DNA of 64,000 nt from Prostheceraeus crozeri (Eukaryota; Platyhelminthes; Polycladida; Euryleptidae): NCBI GenBank assembly GCA_907163375.1, contig CAJQUW010013657.1, positions 62,001-126,000 of the forward strand. The letters are read 5' to 3'. The position numbers and the translations under genes were made by a program. Under the pieces are notes generated by a model, which did not search any database, was not told the origin of the DNA, and saw nothing but the letters and a program-made list of their open reading frames with translations. Every line of letters starts with the position of its first letter. Position 1 is the stretch's first letter. Positions 1 to 10,872 of the stretch are shown piece by piece.

Positions 1-517
1 CATCATCTACATCGAAAAATGATATCCTTTTGTTCGTATACATTATATTTATTTCTCATTTAAGTAAAATGCTGTCAGGTGTCCTTTTCTTATGTTTTTA
101 TTCAAGCTTCATTTAGAGCTGGAAGCGAAATGGGAACGAACACGCATGCAGCTAAATTTGAAGCTTCAGTGATGAATGAAGATCATCACTTTCTTTCTTA
201 ACTCAAACTCTTAATGATATAAGTTTTAAGGTTGCCGGCGAATATCATGATGGTTATAATATTTAGCGATGTGACATTTTCCATACCGGTGCATAATGTG
301 GAGATTTTCCAAATCAAAGAATTTCTTTCTCTCAGTGAACAATTTCGACGAAATATGAAAGTGCATATTTTGTATTTTTATGCAGTAACAAAAAATCTGT
401 GACATTTGTGATAGTCAATTGGTGACAGCAGTAGCTAATTCCACCACAGAATGAAGCAAAAATGGATCTTCACTATCACGAAATCATAAAATGGAACACT
501 TTTGTACCTCTGTAAGC
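1..517. other. Flank without recognisable gene
   Basis: No open reading frame, repeat end or RNA gene could be recognised here. It is ordinary-looking AT-rich DNA that ends at the 5' terminus of the hAT element. Confidence 0.5.
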
Positions 518-539
518 CAGGGTTGGAACAAATACATTT

Positions 540-555
540 GTATTTGAAGTGTATT
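540..555 (+). repeat. Target site duplication, left copy (LINE at 556)
   Basis: The 16 bases GTATTTGAAGTGTATT are repeated exactly at 1661-1676 and bracket the LINE fragment. Both copies belong to the subterminal repeat region of the hAT element. Confidence 0.85.
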
Positions 556-1660
556 CAATAAATGTGCAACCACCCGGATCAAGACGAGTGCTGGTGTCAC
601 GGAGGAGGTGCAAATCAGAGTTGGTGTACATCAGGGCTCAGCTCTCAGTCCTTTGTTGTTCATCACAGTAATGGAGGAAGTGGCAAAGGAATGCAGAAGT
701 GATGGTCCGTGGGAGCTACTCTATGCCGATGACTTAGTGCTGACGGCAACGTCAAAACAAGACGCTAAAAGGAAACTCGAGGCGTGGAACATTCAGCTGG
801 AAAAGCGAGGATTGAAGATCAACGGAACCAAGTCAAAAGTCCTTGTCACCGGTAAGAGTCTTAAGGAGCAGACGAAGTCAGGAAAATCGCCTTGCAGTTG
901 CTGCATGAAAGGCGTCGGGGTGAACTCTTATCTTCTGTGTTTCGTACAAAATGTGGTGCCACAAGAAGTGTTCCGGACTTCGTGCCCTCAATGGAGTCTG
1001 CAGACGGCGATGACTCCCTAGAAATCAACGGCATGACGGTGAAACAGGTGCAAGATTTCTGCTATCTTGGGGATGTCCTTGATAGAGAAGCCAGAACGGA
1101 AAGTGCAGTCAGAGCGCGCATTGCAATCGCGTGGAAGAAGTGGCGGGAGCTAGCCAACCTGTTGACAAACAAAGGCATTCCGTTGAGTTACAGGGCACAC
1201 GTATACGAGTCGTGCATAAGATCCGTCCTAACTTATGGTGCGGAAACGTGGCCACTCACTTAAAAATTGATAGAGCAGCTAAGAGGCGTTGATAGGCGAA
1301 TGCTGCGTTATATGGCACATGTCAAGCTGAAGGACAAGGTACCAAGTGATGAAGTGGCAAGACTGTGCGGCATACCCGAACTTCCTATTCGCCTACGTCA
1401 GAAATGCTTGCGGTGGTTCGGGCATGTAAGGAGAGCAACTGATAACATCATCGGTGAGGTATGCCATCTTTCGGTTGACGGTCGCCGTCCACCAGGAAGA
1501 CCGAAGAAAACGTGGTATGCCTGTCAAAGAAGACCTAGAACAACTGAAGGTCAAGGAGGACACTGCTCTAGATCGGAAAGCGTGGAAGAATGTCATCGCA
1601 GGAACGTCCAACCCTGGTGGAATCGGGAACAAACGACGAAAAACGAAAAAGTATAGTAAA
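556..1660 (+). mobile_element. 5'-truncated non-LTR retrotransposon (LINE), RT C-terminal half
   Basis: This insert starts abruptly within the reverse transcriptase and runs to an A-rich 3' tail. Exact 16-bp duplications lie on both sides (540-555 and 1661-1676), the signature of target-primed reverse transcription with 5' truncation. The protein segments match the end of an APE-type LINE polymerase: the GSALSPLLF motif, the LLYADDLVL catalytic box, then the RYMAHV and RWFGHV segments and a GRPKKTW tail. The clade (RTE-like or CR1-like) is not settled. Confidence 0.8.
608..1656 (+). pseudogene. LINE reverse transcriptase fragment
   Basis: The first frame (608-1021) holds the RT palm: VGVHQGSALSPLLF (domain B/4) and YADDLVLTA with the two catalytic aspartates. 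The sequence then continues in another frame (892-1263) through an RT thumb-like segment with YLGDVLD and YGAETWPLT. A TAA at 1261-1263 separates it from the C-terminal part (1267-1656) with RRMLRYMAHV and LRWFGHV, the usual end of such LINE proteins. At least one frame change near 890 and one stop are therefore present. Endonuclease and ORF1 are missing because of 5' truncation. Confidence 0.75.
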
Positions 1661-1676
1661 GTATTTGAAGTGTATT
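1661..1676 (+). repeat. Target site duplication, right copy (LINE at 556)
   Basis: This is the second exact copy of GTATTTGAAGTGTATT, directly after the LINE 3' tail. Confidence 0.85.
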
Positions 1677-1812
1677 TAAATGCCTTTTCTGAGTATTTGT
1701 TTTTGTATTTTCACATTCGGAAAAATAAAGTATTTGTATTTGCATTTGAAGATTCTGAAAATTTGATATTTGTATTTGTATTTTGAAATTCTGTTAAAAA
1801 TATTTATGCTTG
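1677..1812 (+). repeat. hAT subterminal TATTTG-type repeats
   Basis: Several variants of TATTTGTATTTG occur within about 130 bases and continue the array cut at 555 by the LINE. Clusters of short motifs next to the terminal repeat are typical transposase binding regions in hAT elements. No gene is present. Confidence 0.5.
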
Positions 1813-1814
1813 TA

Positions 1815-2912
1815 CAGTAGAATTCGCATATATCGGCTTCGGCTATATCGGCGGTTCGTCTATATCGGCGGTTTCTTTTTGTCCCGGCAGAATTTCCTAT
1901 CTTTTCCATATAATCGAGTTCGCTTATATCGGCTTCGGCTATATCGGCGATTCGCCTATATCGGCGCATTTTCGCTGTCCCTGACAGAAAAAAATTCGTC
2001 TATAACGGCGGATTTCCTGGAAATCCTCAAGCGATGTGTTTTGCCTAGAAGAGTCACTAGAATGACAGTATATGTGGACGCGGATGGCTGCAGATTCTGT
2101 TAGGACTATCCGATTCTAACTATTCTAGTGGCATGTGAAAATTTAGATCTTCTACAATTCATCTCGATCATGTTTGGGGGTTTTATCAAAATTGTAGAAT
2201 CTAGCAGCCGAGGAAAGATGATTAGGTTTGCCACTGTATCTCACTGATAATTCTCTCATAATTAGTCTTTCATTCGACGTGATGATTGCATTGTTAACGC
2301 CTTCACCTACGATGCTATTGTCAGACCTAACTTAGTGACTGTTGCGTCATCAAAGGAGCACACGCTACCGTCGAAAACATTGTTGAGTTCGATGCATGTC
2401 CTCTCTCTAGACAGAAAGCGGCTCGCCACCCCATCCATCCACCTCTATGGTTTCGCCTGCACTTGACTCTTAGCAGCGTCTTGATTTATGCATACTCTTC
2501 TTTGTTTTATGCTTCATATAGCAGGTAAGCATGTAGGTATGAAGAAGCTTCAATCTTCTTGATTCAAAAAGCATACTCAGTTTTTAACAAACATAGTGAT
2601 ATCCGGTTTGAGATACTTCCGTTGCAAGCATCAGTTCAGGAAGGCACAATTTTTAGATATCTATTGATTACATAGACACAATTACATGTACATGTACTGT
2701 ACATGTTGGACAATAAGTCAATACGTACATGTACTGTATTTAAGTATAGAAACGCAATAATTCATGAGTCAACACACGTATATACATTGTATGATGCATG
2801 GCATGATCTCAGAGCTCGTGTAGATTTCACAAAACTTCAAAATTCAGGGAGTTCGCATATATCGGCGGTTTTCGTCTGTCCCTTGAGGCGCCGATATATG
2901 CGAATTCTACTG
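1815..2912. mobile_element. Non-autonomous pogo-type (Tc1/mariner) element
   Basis: The element begins CAGTAGAATTCGCATATATC (1815) and ends with the exact reverse complement (2890-2912), giving perfect 23-bp terminal inverted repeats. It is flanked by TA on both sides (1813-1814 and 2913-2914), the target used by Tc1/mariner/pogo elements, and the start resembles Drosophila pogo (CAGTATAATTCGC). TATATCGGC is repeated about six times in the left subterminal region (1832-1975) and again at the right (2855-2870). No transposase can be read inside, so it is non-autonomous. Confidence 0.8.
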
Positions 2913-3253
2913 TATATGAGTTTGCCAAATGTCTTTGCCAATGCGTTTGATGTCTCCATTGAAGTAACGCAATTGACGATTTAGCCTCATCATACACGGA
3001 AAAGGAGAGCTCACACTCGATGTCGCATCCTCATTATTGATTGGCAGTTGGAACCACAGAAATTCGTGGAACTCATGCGTTCACAGAATTCTGTGCATGC
3101 GCTAGTATATTGCGGCTATTTTTAGAAATGATGATCCTTCTATGGTCTATCCCTGTGAGTGAAAATATGCGCTCGTAGGTATAAAACCTGACGAACAGCG
3201 ACACTTGTAAATCATTTCTTACACTGTCTGTGAGCATCGTAATGTCAACGATC

Positions 3254-3818
3254 ATGAATGAAGAAGAGACAGAATCGCATCAGCTGTCGGTTGCTTTGAG
3301 AAAGTTTTTCCATCAGTATCTCTAAATCCTCCGACAGCGCACTTGTTGCGGATTGCCTGATTTGCAAGAAATCCTGCTCAGCGTTAACAAAATCAACTTC
3401 GAACTTCGTTTTGCATCTTCGGAGAGCACATGCAGCTCAGTATAAGGAGTATCAGGCTGTGAAAGAGAGAGAAGCAGAGGTGCAATACGTCGAAAGAGCA
3501 ACGCCAGATTACAGCTTTTTTAAGTCTACACAAGAATCCAAATTTCCGCGCAATCACGTGAAACAGCTTGCAATGACAAATAGACTCATTGAAACCATCG
3601 CTTCTGACCAACTTTCTCTACATATAGTGCAGAGCGAAAGTTTCAGGGCCCTCCTTCACGAGGCTGAATCTCGATATGTTGTGCCATCGAGAGCCACGCT
3701 AAGAAACAATCTCTTGCCGGAGAGAGCTGCGCTCATCGAAACGAAGATGAAGAAAGAATTCAGTGAGGTCAGTCGTGTATATCTGACACTAGACGTGTGG
3801 ACAAATAGACGAATGGTC
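3254..3818 (+). pseudogene. hAT transposase, N-terminal part (BED finger)
   Basis: An ATG at 3254 opens an acidic start followed by LRKFFHQY, the usual lead-in to a BED finger. A stop in that frame follows, and the finger itself (CLIC then HLRRAH, about 3350-3435) is in the next frame, so there is a frame change near 3325. The open frame then runs through a hAT-like segment (HVKQLAMTNRLIETIASDQL) to LDVWTNRR, the region around the first catalytic aspartate. The gene is cut there by the CR1-like LINE and resumes at about 6991. Function in life: cut-and-paste transposition of the hAT element. Confidence 0.75.
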
Positions 3819-3819
3819 T

Positions 3820-6800
3820 CATAGACAAATAGTCATGACCAGCCTCACCGCCCGCGCTTATCTCCTACATGTGTTTCGTCTCAATGCCAACCTGTGCTCT
3901 CTACTGCCTTGCCTGCACGACCACATCTCGCCATCACTCGAAACTGTATCTCCCAAATCTCTCCATCGGAAGACTCCATTCGGCCACCTGTTTCCACGAC
4001 AGTGCATGTATCGCCTCTACCATTGTTTTCTCAGTTCCCTATACCAGTGCGCATTACCCGTCGCCACCATGGTGATGGGATTTCCCACTACCACAGATGG
4101 AATTCCGCTTGCTCTCGCCCACCCAATTTTGCTAATAATAGCAATTATGTTTATCCTGTTGAGATTCCGTCAGTCCCATGTGTACACAGGTGTGCCGCTA
4201 CTCCAACGCCAACTCGAACTAGCTTTCTTCGACCACTGAGTAATCTAAACCAGCTACCTATGCCACAATGTCATAATTTCCCAACAAATATTCTTTATTG
4301 CAATGCAAGACTTTTGAGGTATAAAACCAATGAATTATCTGCTTGTGCAATCTCCAATGCTACCGACATAATTGGTGTAGCAGAAACCTGGTTCGACAAC
4401 TCCATTGACGACGAGTCTATTTCCATCCCTGGCTACAGCGTCATCAGATGTGATAGACCGAACCGGATGGGTGGTGGCTGCTGTCTCTACATTCATAACA
4501 ACAGAAGTTACAAAGAATTGAGTGAATTCAAGACCAATACCATATCTATCTTAACAATCATGATCCAATATCCATCGAAAGATTTAGTACTTTCGATCGT
4601 CTATCATCCACCAAATGCTGACGACAGATCGACTCTAGATTATTTCAATAATACACTGACTGATTCACTCCGATCCGTTCCGAACGCATACGTTGCGATT
4701 ATTGGTGACTTTAATAGAATGAAATACGAAGAGCTTCAGGAAACGCATGGTTTGTCACAAATTATAAACTTCCCTACTAGAGGAAAGGCTTGTATTGACC
4801 TCATGTTTTGCAACAGAACTCCGATACCATGGATTGTCTCTAAACTGAGCCCCCTGGGACTTGGTGATCACGCTTGTTTTTGTGCGACTGCAATACACGA
4901 CCGAAAACTCTATCTGCCACCCGAACCTCGGAAGAAAATCAACAAAAGCCTAGCACTTAATTTATTCGCATCGTGTGACTGGAACAACGTACTAAGTGAG
5001 ACGAATGTTGAGATGCAGGTTGCCATGATGAATCAAACATTATCAAGTATTCTCGAACAATCAAATGTGATCATGAAATCGAAGCCAAGACGTCATCCGC
5101 CATGGATTGATTAAACCATCTTGAAATGGAGGCGCGCGAAAACAAGGTTTTATCCCCAAGGAAAGTTCGAAAACGTCTAATTCTTCAATTCTTCACTTAT
5201 TAAAACACGGATAACTGAGAGGAAGTCTAATTTTGTGAACTCCAAACTCAGCATGGTTTTGAATCCAAGGCAATGGTGGAGTAACGTCAATATTCTTCTA
5301 AATCGAAGCCGAAGAGTGATCCAAAAGTGTCGCCATCAAAACAAACACATCTTGACGGCGAATGAGTTAATGATATTGAAGCAGCAGAGAAGCTGTGCGC
5401 GTACTTTGCTTCAATAACAAATGAAACAACTATTAACGAACCCAGCATTGACATTCCACTTGTTAAGTGTCAAACTTCCCACTACATACGAGGTCCTCAG
5501 GAATCTGTCAAATATCAATGAGCACAAAAGTTCAGGAATATCAAACATCCCAGCATGGTTACTCAAGAACGGCAGTGGCTTCATAATTCAACCTCTGATG
5601 AGTATAACTGACAACATATTTTCCAAGCGCCACTTTCCTGACATATGGAAGAGTGCCAAAGTGCGTCCAATTCCAAAGAAAAAGTCTCCGTCAACATGTG
5701 CGGATTTTCGCCCTATATCGCTTCTCGAGATTCTATCAAAAATCGTCGAAAAAGCGATCTGTGACAGGTACCAACACAGTCTCTCTTTGCCGAACCAACA
5801 TGCAAATGTTGAAAACGGTGGTACAACAAGTGCGTTAATATCGATTTTTGACAAGTGGACCGAAGCTCTATACGCTGGCTCACCCTTCGTAAGAGCCATC
5901 ATGATTGACATGACACGTGCATTTGACGGAATGCGACCTGCGCTCCTTCTGCCTAAGCAGCTGCACAACCACATTGACCCTGGTCTCATCGCCTTGACGC
6001 AAAGCTATCTCGCAAGTCGCAAGCAAGTAGTCGTCTTTCAAGGCGCGACCTCGCGAGAAGCGGAAGTATCAGGTGGAGTGCCTCAAGGATCAGTCTTGGG
6101 GCCTTGGCTGTGGCTCACTTATATTTCCGACCTAAATCCCAACAGCGATTTTTACATCTATGCGGATGACGTAACAGTGAGCATTTCCTCTTCGAAAAAC
6201 AAGCAAGATCTTCACAACAAAGCTCAGAACTCAATCAAAGCTATCCAACAATGGTGCATAGAAAACAATATGTCCCTGAGTGCAACCAAAACTGTTGAAC
6301 TCATCGTCAGTGCAAAAAAGGAATACCAAGTCGATCACATTTTCGTTGGAGACAGCTACATACGACAGATGGACTGTGTGAAGCTTCTCGGCGTAACTGT
6401 TGATAAACATTTAACTTTCAAGAATCACGTCGAACTCTGTAGAAAAAAGGCCATGCAGGGAATATTCTGGCTACGAACACTAAAACGTTATGGTGGCAGT
6501 AGTCAAGGACTAACTCGCCTCTATCACACGTGCATTCGGAGCATTTTTGAGTACGCATCCCCAGCGTGGTTCCCATTTACGTCGAAGATGCTACAGCAGG
6601 TCATCGAGAGAGTCGAAAAATGTGCTCTAAAAGTCATTCATCCTGCTTTGTCCTACGATGAGGCTCTTGAACTGACCAAAACACCTCAAATTATCACGCA
6701 TTTGAACAAAATGGTCCTCACTCAATTTATGAAAATGAAAAAGACTCATCATCCTCTCCACCATCTTATCCCTGTCAGACAGGAAGACATTAGTCGGCGA

Positions 6801-6996
6801 GACACGAGAGGGTCGAAAAGACTGCGAATTCCACGTCACCGTTTGATACGTCAAAGGAAATCCTTTGTGGTGTATGCCACACAACTTTATAATTCAAACA
6901 ATGTTGTGTAGCTTTTTATTTTTTATGTGATCAGTAACTGTCTGTAACTACAAATGATTGAATTCATTTGAGAATAAAAAATCTCTCTCTCTCTCT
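3820..6996 (+). mobile_element. CR1/Jockey-like LINE inserted in the hAT transposase
   Basis: The insert interrupts the transposase between LDVWTNRR and SFLGVTAHL. It holds one APE endonuclease plus RT frame (3894-6911), a short 3' region with GAATAAAA, and a (TC)n tail at 6981-6996. A short tandem-repeat 3' tail instead of poly-A is known for the CR1/L2 group, which fits the RT motifs. The exact 5' boundary (about 3820) is uncertain because a short ACAAATAG repeat straddles it. Confidence 0.7.
3894..6911 (+). pseudogene. LINE ORF2: APE endonuclease and reverse transcriptase
   Basis: One reading frame runs from the endonuclease to the end of the RT, broken by three in-frame stops at 5112-5114, 5178-5180 and 5415-5417. 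Endonuclease motifs in order are LYCNARLL, GVAETWF, YHPPN, IIGDFN and GDHACF (about 4280-4890). RT motifs are FRPISLLEILSKIVEK (5707), IMIDMTRAFDGM (5900), GGVPQGSVLGP (6072) and the YADDV catalytic box (6160). The protein ends in a variable C-terminal tail without a recognisable RNase H. In life it nicks target DNA and copies its own RNA. With three stops it cannot make the full protein. Confidence 0.8.
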
Positions 6997-8361
6997 TTTC
7001 TTGGTGTGACTGCTCACCTTATCGACTCTTCATGGGAGTTAAAATCACGTGTAATCGCTTGTGACTACTTTCCTGACCGCCACACAGCTGTTAACATCGC
7101 CACCGCTTACGAAAACATTGTCACGAGATTTAAAACTCGTGACGAAGTTAGGTGTGTGGTTGCTGATAACGCATCGTCAATTGTGAAAGCCTTTGATGTT
7201 TGCTTACCAGGACTCTATGAAGATTCAAGCCGACGTTGCGCCGATGACGAAGATTTTATAGAAGAAACTGATCTTGATGAAGCTCTTGGTCTTCTTCCTC
7301 CTGAACGAAATGCCTGCTTTGCTCACACGCTTCAACTCTGTATAAGAGACTCATTTAAGGATCGTTCAGTCAGAGAACTTGCATTTGCCACAGCGATTCT
7401 CAAATGTAGCAGCGTGGTCAGTGCTCTAAGACGATCGTCAGTATCTGCATCTTTCATGGAGGGTAAGGCATTGCTCTCCAAAGTGCAAACGCTACGAGGT
7501 GGAATTCGCAGCTTACCATGATCAAGTCAATACTGAAAGACACCAATGCTGTCAACTCAGCAATCCGTCTTCTCGGACAGAGTACGACTGTTGTGGAGTT
7601 GAAAAACATTGAAATATCACTGCTGAAAGAAGTTGTTCAGGTTTTGGAGCCCTTCCAAGACGCGACATCTCAAGTGGAAGGAGAACACACTGTGACTTTC
7701 GTCTATAGGACCTGTTATTCTTGGCCTGGAGCACAGCCTTGAAGCCTTCATCGAAAGCAATCCTCGTCAGTGTCTCCAGCTCGCAAGAGCACTCCAAGAG
7801 TCCATTAAAAGAAGATTACACCCTTTTCTGGATAAATCAGACATACTCTCCGCAGCTGTGATGGATCCTAGATTCAATATATCCTGGATCCCAACCAAGG
7901 AAATGCGAGATAGCACTGTTTCAAAAATCTTGAACTTAATTGTCAGTGACTTTTTTGAAGCAGAATGCGATTCTCGACATTCTCCAAAACTCTCAGAGCA
8001 GCCAGAAGAAAATCAACCTGATGAAAAGCGACCTCGACTATTTACTTTCCTGCTTGTATCTGCTATCCGCACACCCAAAAAACCGAAGAACCCTGTCTCG
8101 TCAGTTGAAGAGGAACTGAAAGCACACTTGGCAGAGAACTTGTCTCCGTACAATACAGATCCACTGAAGTTTTAGCGTGATAAGAAAGCTTTCGAACTTC
8201 TTCGAAAATTTTCTCATGCCATTTTAGGCTGTTGCGCCACATCCGCACCATCAGAGCGTGTGTTCAGCATGGCAGGAAATTTGTACACGCCAGAACGAGC
8301 CAGGCTTGGTTTTTTGACATTTCGTGCTCTGATTCTTCTCAAGTGTAATCGTGATTTATAA
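6991..8361 (+). pseudogene. hAT transposase, catalytic and dimerisation parts
   Basis: The frame resumes after the LINE with SFLGVTAHLID and runs through CVVADNASSIVKAF (second catalytic aspartate region) and CFAHTLQLCIRDSF (the conserved C-x2-H segment). It continues to AVMDPRFN and ends in CCATSAPSERVFSMAG ... RALILLKCN, the classic hAT C-terminal dimerisation motif (8226-8355). Frame changes occur near 7515 and in 7700-7760, and a TAG lies at 8173-8175. The final stop is TAA at 8359-8361. The transposase is clearly inactive but all major domains can still be recognised. Confidence 0.8.
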
Positions 8362-8861
8362 GGATCCGTACGTGCACTAAGACTCTATAACACAGTATGT
8401 GCTAAGCTTAAGACTAATGCTCGTGTGCTAGGAGTAATGCCTCCTAACAAAATAGGCCTATATGTACTGAATGTTATTATTTGACTAGTAAAAGTTCTTA
8501 AAAAATGTATCATGTGACAAAGAAGCTATAACTGCAGAGAAAATTAGATTCACAATCTTGTTGCAACTTTCGGTTTGTCTATCTAGGCCTATATGTCATC
8601 CAATCAGTTATGCATTTTAGCACCATTGTAACAGGGTTGCTTATTTGTTTATATGTAGTAAATTTATAACTAGTAGATAACATAAATATTTTAATTATAG
8701 GTGTTGGTATCTGTACTATTGATGTGAAGAACTAAATTGTATATAGGTATTGCTCACAAATCTGGGAGCATTGGCGCAATTTTCTGGTGAAAGGTTGCAA
8801 AGTTATATCACATTCAAGTGATAATTGAGGATTTCACGGACATGTATATATTGTACATAAT
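8362..8861. other. hAT 3' non-coding stretch
   Basis: AT-rich sequence follows the transposase stop. No gene, and no hAT 3' terminal repeat, is visible before the gypsy LTR starts. Confidence 0.4.
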
Positions 8862-9500
8862 TGTAAGGTGTTGGTGGCCTCCGATTTATAGGGCTTTGGG
8901 TGGCTTCTGGGTAAAGTATAGGCAAAGATAAGATAAACATGAATTAAGTATTCCTGGTGTTAGAATGTACCATTTTATTATAAATGCAATGAGTAAAGCT
9001 CACGGTGGCTAGCGTGCGCGGTCAACCAAAACGTTGCTCTCTTAAAATTATACGGCTGATGGTAAGTCACTGCTCTCAACTGAACTAATTAATTAATCGT
9101 AAGCAGCATTATAACTTTGCCGTCGTATCTGCGGGTTACAATATATTTAAGAAGTTAGCAAGACATAATTTCAGCTGAATTAGGAGGTTGGGGTTTTATG
9201 ATACTTCTATTTCAGCTTATTAACTGCTACCCACAACCGTTATAACGTACCTGGGTAATACACACAGATTCATTCGAGTTAGGGTATTACCTATAATACC
9301 TGGTAACTGGTAGGGCAGGGTTAATAACTAACCAGGCGCGTCTTCGAGTGACGTTCGCGTGGCTGCTCCGGTGCTCGTCCACATCATAAAGGAATCGACG
9401 TGGTGAACTTGGAGTAACCGGATCGTGATACGGAGACTGGTAGGTTTCTTACTGTAGTAATCAATTGGGTTAAGGGTCTCTCATAGCTCGGTCTGTTACA
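8862..9500 (+). repeat. 5' long terminal repeat of the gypsy element
   Basis: The repeat begins TGTAAGGTG and ends CTGTTACA, so its ends form the TGTAA/TTACA inverted pair expected of LTRs. It lies just upstream of a primer-binding-like stretch and gag. The partner LTR is not in the window, so the limits rest on the end motifs only. Confidence 0.65.
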
Positions 9501-9520
9501 CTGGTGGCAGCGGTTAAAAC
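9501..9520 (+). promoter_or_regulatory. Probable primer-binding site region
   Basis: Directly after the LTR end comes CTGGTGGCAGCGG, resembling the stretch found after the 5' LTR in many gypsy elements, where a tRNA 3' end anneals. The primer tRNA is not identified. Confidence 0.4.
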
Positions 9521-9537
9521 CCATACCAAATTGAGAA

Positions 9538-10872
9538 ATGGCTTTTAGTGCAAGTGTTGACTTATTTGAAACTGGCGACAGTGGTTTGCTATTTTCGAAT
9601 ACACAAACTGACGCTGTCCGTGGTTTCCCACTTTTGGATAATGAAGTTCCAACCCAGTCCATGCCACCTCTTACAAGTTCAAATGTTGATTGCATTTATA
9701 AAAAAATAGGCAAGGTTGAACAAGGGATTGGGGAATTGACCAGTCGTTTAGAGCACTTAATGGAAAATCAGAAAAGCACCAAGAAAGAGAAAATTCCAGA
9801 TGATTTGTCTCAGCTGCAAAAGTTTAACGGTCAAATCGATTTTCAGAGATGGGTTAAGTCATTTGAATTTCTCTCGGCTGACCTTTCTGACGAGAAGAAA
9901 TTACGCGTTTTGGTTGTAAAAATCGTGGGTAAGGCCAATGAGATTGTTATAGATAAGGCAGGGACACACACATATCGTGAGATTGTCGCGGATTTGAGCA
10001 ATCTATTTTCACTCTTTAGGACTGCCGTGGAAGCGGAGACTGCCTATGATTCTAGAACACGTCGTTCAGCAGAGTCGGTTAGGGATTTTGCAGATGATTT
10101 ATTAAGAATCGGAGCCCAGGCATTTCCTAGAATGACTGAAGCGGAACTACGCGAAAAGATTATGAATACCATGATGGTGCGCGAAGCTAATCGGGACGTG
10201 AAACTCTCAATGAGTCGGTTTCCACCATCATCGTTGAGTAATTACTTGGATATTGTCGAGGGATTTGAAAGAATCGATAAATCCGGTACTACCACCGGTG
10301 GTACTGTTTCTCCTGTCCGAATAACTGCTGTTGCGTCTAGTAATTCAGGCATTCGTTGTTTTAAATGTCAAGAATTCGGTCATATCGCTTGGGGTTGTCC
10401 GAAGTTTGTCAACGTCTTCCAACGGACCATGTCATGGCCGTCTCAGACTCCACGTCAAACTATGAACAGGCCGACAAATTCAACGTTTTTTCAGCAACCG
10501 TTCTATCGGTCACAAGTGGGTTTAATTAATGCGCCATCCAACATTCAACCTACAGTTCCGCAAGTAAGACCAATTTTGGGTCCTGACCCAACGGTATCTC
10601 GGTCAACACTCCCAAGGGAATCGAGGTTGCCTGTTGTCGAGCCACCCACCAGTTATGGAAACACGGCTCAAAAATTGACTGGGTTTCCGGGACAAAATAC
10701 TACGTATACTGGGGTTGCCGATGCATTGGCATCAGGCTGCCAGCCACAGCAAAATAGGCCCACTGGTGCTTTGCAGCCTACTTTAACTGCTCGGCAGGGT
10801 CCATGTTATAATTGTGGACAGTATGGACACTTAGCTCGTAATTGTCCTCAGGGAAACGAGCAGCGGCGATAG
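9538..10872 (+). CDS. gag: Gypsy gag polyprotein with two zinc knuckles
   Basis: This 444-residue frame starts at the first ATG after the primer-binding region. The middle (about residues 95-260) looks like a Ty3/gypsy capsid domain, with KFNGQIDFQRWVKSFEF near its start. Two CCHC knuckles follow: CFKCQEFGHIAWGC at about residues 274-287 and CYNCGQYGHLARNC near the C-terminus. Gag packages the element RNA in cytoplasmic particles. The frame overlaps the start of pol by about 30 bases in the minus-one frame, consistent with the frameshift read-through known in this family. Confidence 0.85.
   Translation: MAFSASVDLFETGDSGLLFSNTQTDAVRGFPLLDNEVPTQSMPPLTSSNVDCIYKKIGKVEQGIGELTSRLEHLMENQKSTKKEKIPDDLSQLQKFNGQIDFQRWVKSFEFLSADLSDEKKLRVLVVKIVGKANEIVIDKAGTHTYREIVADLSNLFSLFRTAVEAETAYDSRTRRSAESVRDFADDLLRIGAQAFPRMTEAELREKIMNTMMVREANRDVKLSMSRFPPSSLSNYLDIVEGFERIDKSGTTTGGTVSPVRITAVASSNSGIRCFKCQEFGHIAWGCPKFVNVFQRTMSWPSQTPRQTMNRPTNSTFFQQPFYRSQVGLINAPSNIQPTVPQVRPILGPDPTVSRSTLPRESRLPVVEPPTSYGNTAQKLTGFPGQNTTYTGVADALASGCQPQQNRPTGALQPTLTARQGPCYNCGQYGHLARNCPQGNEQRR

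Larger units (their letters stand above)
518..8861 (+). mobile_element. Decayed hAT DNA transposon, host of several nested insertions
   Basis: The element opens at 518 with CAGGGTTGGAAC, a typical hAT terminus, followed by subterminal repeats of TATTTG type (530-555, then 1661-1800). Its transposase lies at 3254-3818 and 6991-8361 with a BED zinc finger at the start and a hAT dimerisation domain at the end. Three later elements sit inside it: a LINE fragment (556-1660), a pogo-like element (1815-2912) and a CR1-like LINE (about 3820-6996). No matching 3' terminal repeat is visible before the gypsy LTR begins at 8862, so the right end is set by that insertion. The transposase has in-frame stops and frame changes, so the element is dead. 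Confidence 0.8.

Noticed and set aside
3073-3255. Minus-strand frame with ERIFSLTG, recalling a hAT dimerisation motif
   Set aside because: It lies opposite the 5' leader of the plus-strand hAT transposase, is short, and lacks the flanking conserved residues. Chance similarity is more likely.
8857-8861. Target duplication of the gypsy element (ATAAT)
   Set aside because: Without the 3' LTR no right-hand copy can be compared.
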